Positions 60,718 to 64,000 of a DNA stretch of 64,000 bases are shown one piece after another. This stretch comes from Paenibacillus mellifer. Its GTDB lineage: Bacteria > Bacillota > Bacilli > Paenibacillales > Paenibacillaceae. The notes under the pieces were generated by a model. It did not search any database and was not told where the DNA came from. It saw only the letters and a program-made list of their open reading frames with translations. The translations under genes and the position numbers were made by a program. How positions within the stretch are numbered: position 1 is the stretch's first letter; each line of letters opens with the position of its first letter. Location of the stretch: NCBI RefSeq assembly GCF_023195895.1, contig NZ_JALPRK010000004.1, positions 1 to 64,000 on the forward strand, in the 5' to 3' direction.

Positions 60718-61569
60718 TTATTTCTCGGCCAACGCGCTCGCTTCGGCAACGAATTGATCGATGCTGCCGGCGCTAATTAAGCGATCCAGCGTCGTATTCA
60801 CTTGATCCAACAGCTCCTGATTGCCTTTCTTGATGCCAATTACGTAACCATCATCTTCAGTTACCGGCGTGGCATCCGTGATGACCAGGCCTTTCACGTT
60901 CTTCACGAACGATTCAGCAACCGGTCCTTCCAAAATAGCTGCGTCAACACGGTTAGTGTTCAGCTGCATAATGATGTCGTTGATTTTACCCAGCGAAGTC
61001 AATTGGGCGTTCGGAATTTCTTTAGCCATATCTTCTTGAATGGAACCTTGTTGTACGCCGATTTTTGCGCCTTCCAGCGCTTCCATGGTGTTGAATTTAT
61101 CTTTGTCCGCTTCACGGGTCACGACGGCCTGTTCGGCTTTGTAGTAAATTTTCGACATGTCGATTTGTTCGGCACGTTCTGGAGTTGGGCTCAAGCCCGA
61201 GATCACGAGATCAACGCGACCGCTGGACAACTCGTTCAACAGCGTATCGAACTTCAAATCTTTGATCTCCAATTCTGCGCCAAGATCCTTAGCAATTTCC
61301 TTGGCGATCTCGACGTCGAAACCAACAATTTCGTCTTGGCCGCTATCGTTCTTAATATGGAATTCATAAGGTGGGAAGTCCGCGCTCATCCCAACAACGA
61401 GCTTCTTAGCCGGTTCGGTTTGCTCTCCGCCTGCTTGGGTTTCATTTTGATTTGCGGCTTGGCCGGCGTTGTTCGCCGCGTTCCCGCTGTTATTTTTTTC
61501 CTGACCGCAAGCGGCCAGCACCAAAGTTACCATCATGACAGCTATGAATAACATTCCCCATTTTTTCAT
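60718..61569 (-). CDS. Amino-acid binding lipoprotein (SBP)
   Basis: This is a 283-residue solute-binding lipoprotein. Lipobox LVLAAC (mature Cys about 21) precedes an Asn/Ala/Gly-rich linker (about 23-50). The SBP_bac_3 fold follows (VVGMSADFPPYEF, GFDVEIAKEIAKDLG, DLVISGLSPTPER). The pocket pattern suggests polar amino acids, but which one is not decidable. It is the first gene of the ABC operon. Confidence 0.9.
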   Translation of the reverse strand: MKKWGMLFIAVMMVTLVLAACGQEKNNSGNAANNAGQAANQNETQAGGEQTEPAKKLVVGMSADFPPYEFHIKNDSGQDEIVGFDVEIAKEIAKDLGAELEIKDLKFDTLLNELSSGRVDLVISGLSPTPERAEQIDMSKIYYKAEQAVVTREADKDKFNTMEALEGAKIGVQQGSIQEDMAKEIPNAQLTSLGKINDIIMQLNTNRVDAAILEGPVAESFVKNVKGLVITDATPVTEDDGYVIGIKKGNQELLDQVNTTLDRLISAGSIDQFVAEASALAEK

Positions 61570-61840
61570 GGATCTCTCTCCTGTTCTGTTTGGCTTATTT
61601 TCATTCTAAGATGATTACTGGGCTAATTATAAATCAGAATGCATATATATGCAAAACAATTTTCATAGCATTCATTATATTTTCACAGTTCCGACATAAG
61701 GTTGCCCTGGAGTTCCCCTTTTATCATACTTTGGTCAATTCGTTGAATATTTATGTTTCTCTTCCGGTTCATGCTCCGCGTTGCGTTTGGGAATAATGAG
61801 CTCTATAACGATCTGTATTCACGAGAGGAGGCGCCGGTCT

Positions 61841-63589
61841 ATGTTGCTTGAAGCGCTCTACCATGTCCCCCGGGATAAATGGGCTTATGCCTATGACCCA
61901 ACTACAATCCATCTTCGCATCCGGACCAAACGGGACGATGTCGAACAGGCTTACGCAATGACCGGGGACAAATATGACTGGACGGGAACTTATCAAGAGC
62001 TGCCGATGGAGAAAACGGCTCATGACCGCATGTTCGACTATTGGGAGGTTGCCGTGCGTCCCAAATTCAAACGTCTCTCCTATGCTTTTAAGCTCACCTC
62101 GGGAACGGAGACGGTTTACCTGCTGGATGCAGGAATTCAATCGGAAGCGCCCCATCCCCCGGGCGAATGCTTCGAATTCTCGTATATCCACGAACTTGAA
62201 GTGGTCCGGGTCCCGGAATGGGCCAAGCAAGCCGTGTTTTATCAGATCATGCCGGAACGGTTCGCCAATGGAGATCCGTCCAATGATCCGAAGCCGGTGG
62301 AAGTCTGGGGCGGCAAGCCAACCCGGGATAATTACTTCGGCGGCGATTTGCAAGGGATCATCGACCATCTGGACGATTTAACCGACCTGGGGATCACGGC
62401 GATTTATCTGACCCCCTTGTTTACGGCGCCATCCAATCATAAATACGATATCGTGGATTACAAGCAGGTCGATCCTCATTTCGGCGACAATGCCTTGTTG
62501 AAAACCCTGGTCGAACGTTGCCATGACCGCGGAATTCGAGTGGTGCTGGACGCGGTATTTAACCATTGCGGCGAGCATTTCCCGCCGTTTCAGGATGTGC
62601 TTAAGAACGGCGAAACCTCTCCTTATGCCGGCTGGTTTCATGTGAATCGCTTTCCCGCCAGAGTGGAGAATGGAGTTCCTACTTATGATACGTTTGGTTT
62701 TTTTCCAAATATGCCTAAATTTAATACGGCCAACCCTGATTTGAAGAACTATTTGTTGGGTGTCGCCGAATATTGGATTAAGGAGATCAAACTGGATGGC
62801 TGGCGGCTGGATGTAGCGAATGAAGTTGATCATCCGTTCTGGCGCGAATTTCGGCAGGTCGTGAAGCAAGCAAATCCGGAGGCTTATTTGATTGGGGAAG
62901 TATGGAGCGATTCGCTGAATTGGCTGCTGGGAGATCAATTCGATTCCGTCATGAATTACCCGTTCGCGGATAAGGTGCTGGAGTTCTTTACCGGCGGTGT
63001 GGACGGCGCAGCTTTCTCCGATGAGATGGGTTCGCTGATCATGCGGTATCCGCATCAAACGAATGAAGTCGTCTTTAATATGCTGGGGAGCCACGATACC
63101 CCGCGGCTGTTGACGCGTGTCGGTGGCGACAAACGTAAACTTAAGTTATGCGTTGTGTTTCTGTTCACCTATATCGGGACGCCTTGTGTATTTTACGGCG
63201 ATGAAATTGGACTCACCGGCGATGGAGATCCGGACTGCCGTAAATGTATGGAATGGGACCGCAGCAAGCAGGATCGGGAGCTCTATGATTTCTACAAGCT
63301 GATGATCGAGCTGCGCAAGAGGCACACCGCTCTCCGCCATGGTCGTTTTCGGTTTCTGCATGCCGAACCGGGCGATCCAAACCTCGTTTACGAACGAATG
63401 GACGCGCAGATGCATTTTACGGTGTGGATGAATAATACTGCCCAAGCGGTTACCTTAACGCATCCCATGCAAACAAACGATTGGCGGGATGCCCTGACCG
63501 AAGAAGCGGTGGTCCCGGTGAACGGGATTATGAACATCTTTCTTGAAGCCTACGGCTTTCGCATCTTATACCGACACATACAAACTTAA
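61841..63589 (+). CDS. Neopullulanase/cyclomaltodextrinase-like GH13 enzyme
   Basis: From ATG 61841 (GAGAGGAGGCGCCGG upstream) this gives 582 residues. An N-terminal CBM34-like domain (about 1-120) is followed by a (beta/alpha)8 alpha-amylase domain. Conserved regions are DAVFNHCGEHF (I), GWRLDVANEV with the nucleophile Asp (II), GEVWSD with the acid Glu (III) and LGSHDTPR with the transition-state Asp (IV). It lacks a signal peptide, so it acts on maltodextrins or cyclodextrins in the cytoplasm. glgA follows in the opposite direction, fitting glycogen or dextrin metabolism. Confidence 0.9.
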   Translation: MLLEALYHVPRDKWAYAYDPTTIHLRIRTKRDDVEQAYAMTGDKYDWTGTYQELPMEKTAHDRMFDYWEVAVRPKFKRLSYAFKLTSGTETVYLLDAGIQSEAPHPPGECFEFSYIHELEVVRVPEWAKQAVFYQIMPERFANGDPSNDPKPVEVWGGKPTRDNYFGGDLQGIIDHLDDLTDLGITAIYLTPLFTAPSNHKYDIVDYKQVDPHFGDNALLKTLVERCHDRGIRVVLDAVFNHCGEHFPPFQDVLKNGETSPYAGWFHVNRFPARVENGVPTYDTFGFFPNMPKFNTANPDLKNYLLGVAEYWIKEIKLDGWRLDVANEVDHPFWREFRQVVKQANPEAYLIGEVWSDSLNWLLGDQFDSVMNYPFADKVLEFFTGGVDGAAFSDEMGSLIMRYPHQTNEVVFNMLGSHDTPRLLTRVGGDKRKLKLCVVFLFTYIGTPCVFYGDEIGLTGDGDPDCRKCMEWDRSKQDRELYDFYKLMIELRKRHTALRHGRFRFLHAEPGDPNLVYERMDAQMHFTVWMNNTAQAVTLTHPMQTNDWRDALTEEAVVPVNGIMNIFLEAYGFRILYRHIQT

Positions 63590-63597
63590 AAAGTAAG

Positions 63598-63626
63598 AAG
63601 CGGACGCTTAACGTCCGCTATTTCTT
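63598..63626. terminator. Convergent terminator (GH13 / glgA)
   Basis: AGCGGACG-CTTAA-CGTCCGCT followed by ATTTCTTT. Confidence 0.75.
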
Positions 63627-64000
63627 TAGATTTTCGTAGATGTGGATATATTGCCGAGCTGAGGCATCCCAGCCGTAATCACCGGCAAAAGCATTTGCCG
63701 TAATCTGCTTCCAATGTTCGGGCTGACGGTAGAAGGACAACGCCCTGCGCAGCGTATGCAGCATATCATGTGCGTTGTAATTGCGGAATGAGAAGCCGTT
63801 GCCTTCGCCCGTAAATTCGTTGTAGGACTGCACCGTATCGTTCAAACCGCCGGTTTCCCGAACAACGGGAATCGTTCCGTATTGGAGCGCTAGCAATTGA
63901 CTGATACCGCAAGGCTCGAACCGAGAAGGCATGAGGAACAAATCGCTGCCGGCGTAAATCCGCCGCGACAAGGCGTCGCTGAATTTGATTTGAACCGCCA
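63618..64000 (-). CDS. glgA: Glycogen synthase, C-terminal part (runs off the window)
   Basis: The reading frame continues past base 64000, so the start is outside the window. Visible residues include [40 protein letters not shown] and the ADP-glucose-binding Gly region [10 protein letters not shown]. This is typical of bacterial GlgA (GT5), which extends alpha-1,4-glucan. The C-terminus ends IHIYENLKK. The gene is convergent with the GH13 enzyme. Confidence 0.88.
   Translation of the reverse strand, partial: AVQIKFSDALSRRIYAGSDLFLMPSRFEPCGISQLLALQYGTIPVVRETGGLNDTVQSYNEFTGEGNGFSFRNYNAHDMLHTLRRALSFYRQPEHWKQITANAFAGDYGWDASARQYIHIYENLKK

Noticed and set aside
1-64000. CRISPR arrays, complete insertion sequences, prophage
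   Set aside because: No regularly spaced repeats, no transposase, and no phage structural genes were found in the window.

Overview
The window looks like the chromosome of a spore-forming Bacillota of the Paenibacillus type. The evidence is spore and germination genes (sspH, gerQ, cwlJ), S-layer-homology (SLH) anchored surface enzymes, a leucine T-box, a c-di-AMP riboswitch, strong GGAGG ribosome sites and frequent TTG/GTG starts. The genus is inferred from gene content and style, not from a database search. The window opens just downstream of an rRNA operon (5S gene and terminator) and ends inside a glycogen synthase gene.

Layout. 0-8 kb: 5S rRNA, an intergenic palindromic repeat cluster, a ChbG/YdjC deacetylase, an SLH-anchored family 3 glycosidase, a broken amidohydrolase whose 3' end is joined to an ABC-2 permease tail, and a DinG/XPD-type helicase. 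8-14.4 kb: an accessory island read on the minus strand. It holds a XerS-like recombinase, a shortened four-helix copper-binding protein, a small Met/His-rich protein with an in-frame stop, a two-component system, a frameshifted lgt paralogue, a DUF2933 protein and a frameshifted His-tailed lipoprotein; it resembles a metal (copper) tolerance cassette in decay. 14.4-33 kb: housekeeping and stress genes, including an SLH-anchored 5'-nucleotidase, sspH, leuA behind a leucine T-box, an ACT-PFL-EF-G-like cluster, a MerR/SDR pair with matched promoters, a BCCT transporter, an Rrf2/VOC pair sharing an operator, and a MerR-thioredoxin operon. 33-47.7 kb: transport, K+ uptake, an M29 aminopeptidase, an ECF-like sigma factor, a CorC-type protein, cwlJ-gerQ, a flavin oxidoreductase, a Ycf48-like lipoprotein and a polysaccharide deacetylase. 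47.7-53.3 kb: ldh, MFS, CBS, MarR, a spermidine-synthase-like gene and a second XerS-like recombinase. 53.3-64 kb: mobB-moeA with an LpdD-like gene, pyrK-pyrD, a second polysaccharide deacetylase, a LysM-3D wall protein under a c-di-AMP riboswitch, an amino-acid ABC transporter, a GH13 glycosidase and partial glgA.

The signal least explained by ordinary annotation is a repeat of 25-26 bp at 18963, 47795 and 51403. It has the arm-6-arm architecture of a Xer recombination (dif) site and shares a 14-base arm that I recall from the Bacillus subtilis dif site. Two XerS-like recombinases lie in the same window. The second strong theme is gene decay between 4 and 14.4 kb, with several single-base lesions in homopolymers; these may be real pseudogenes, phase-variable switches or consensus errors.
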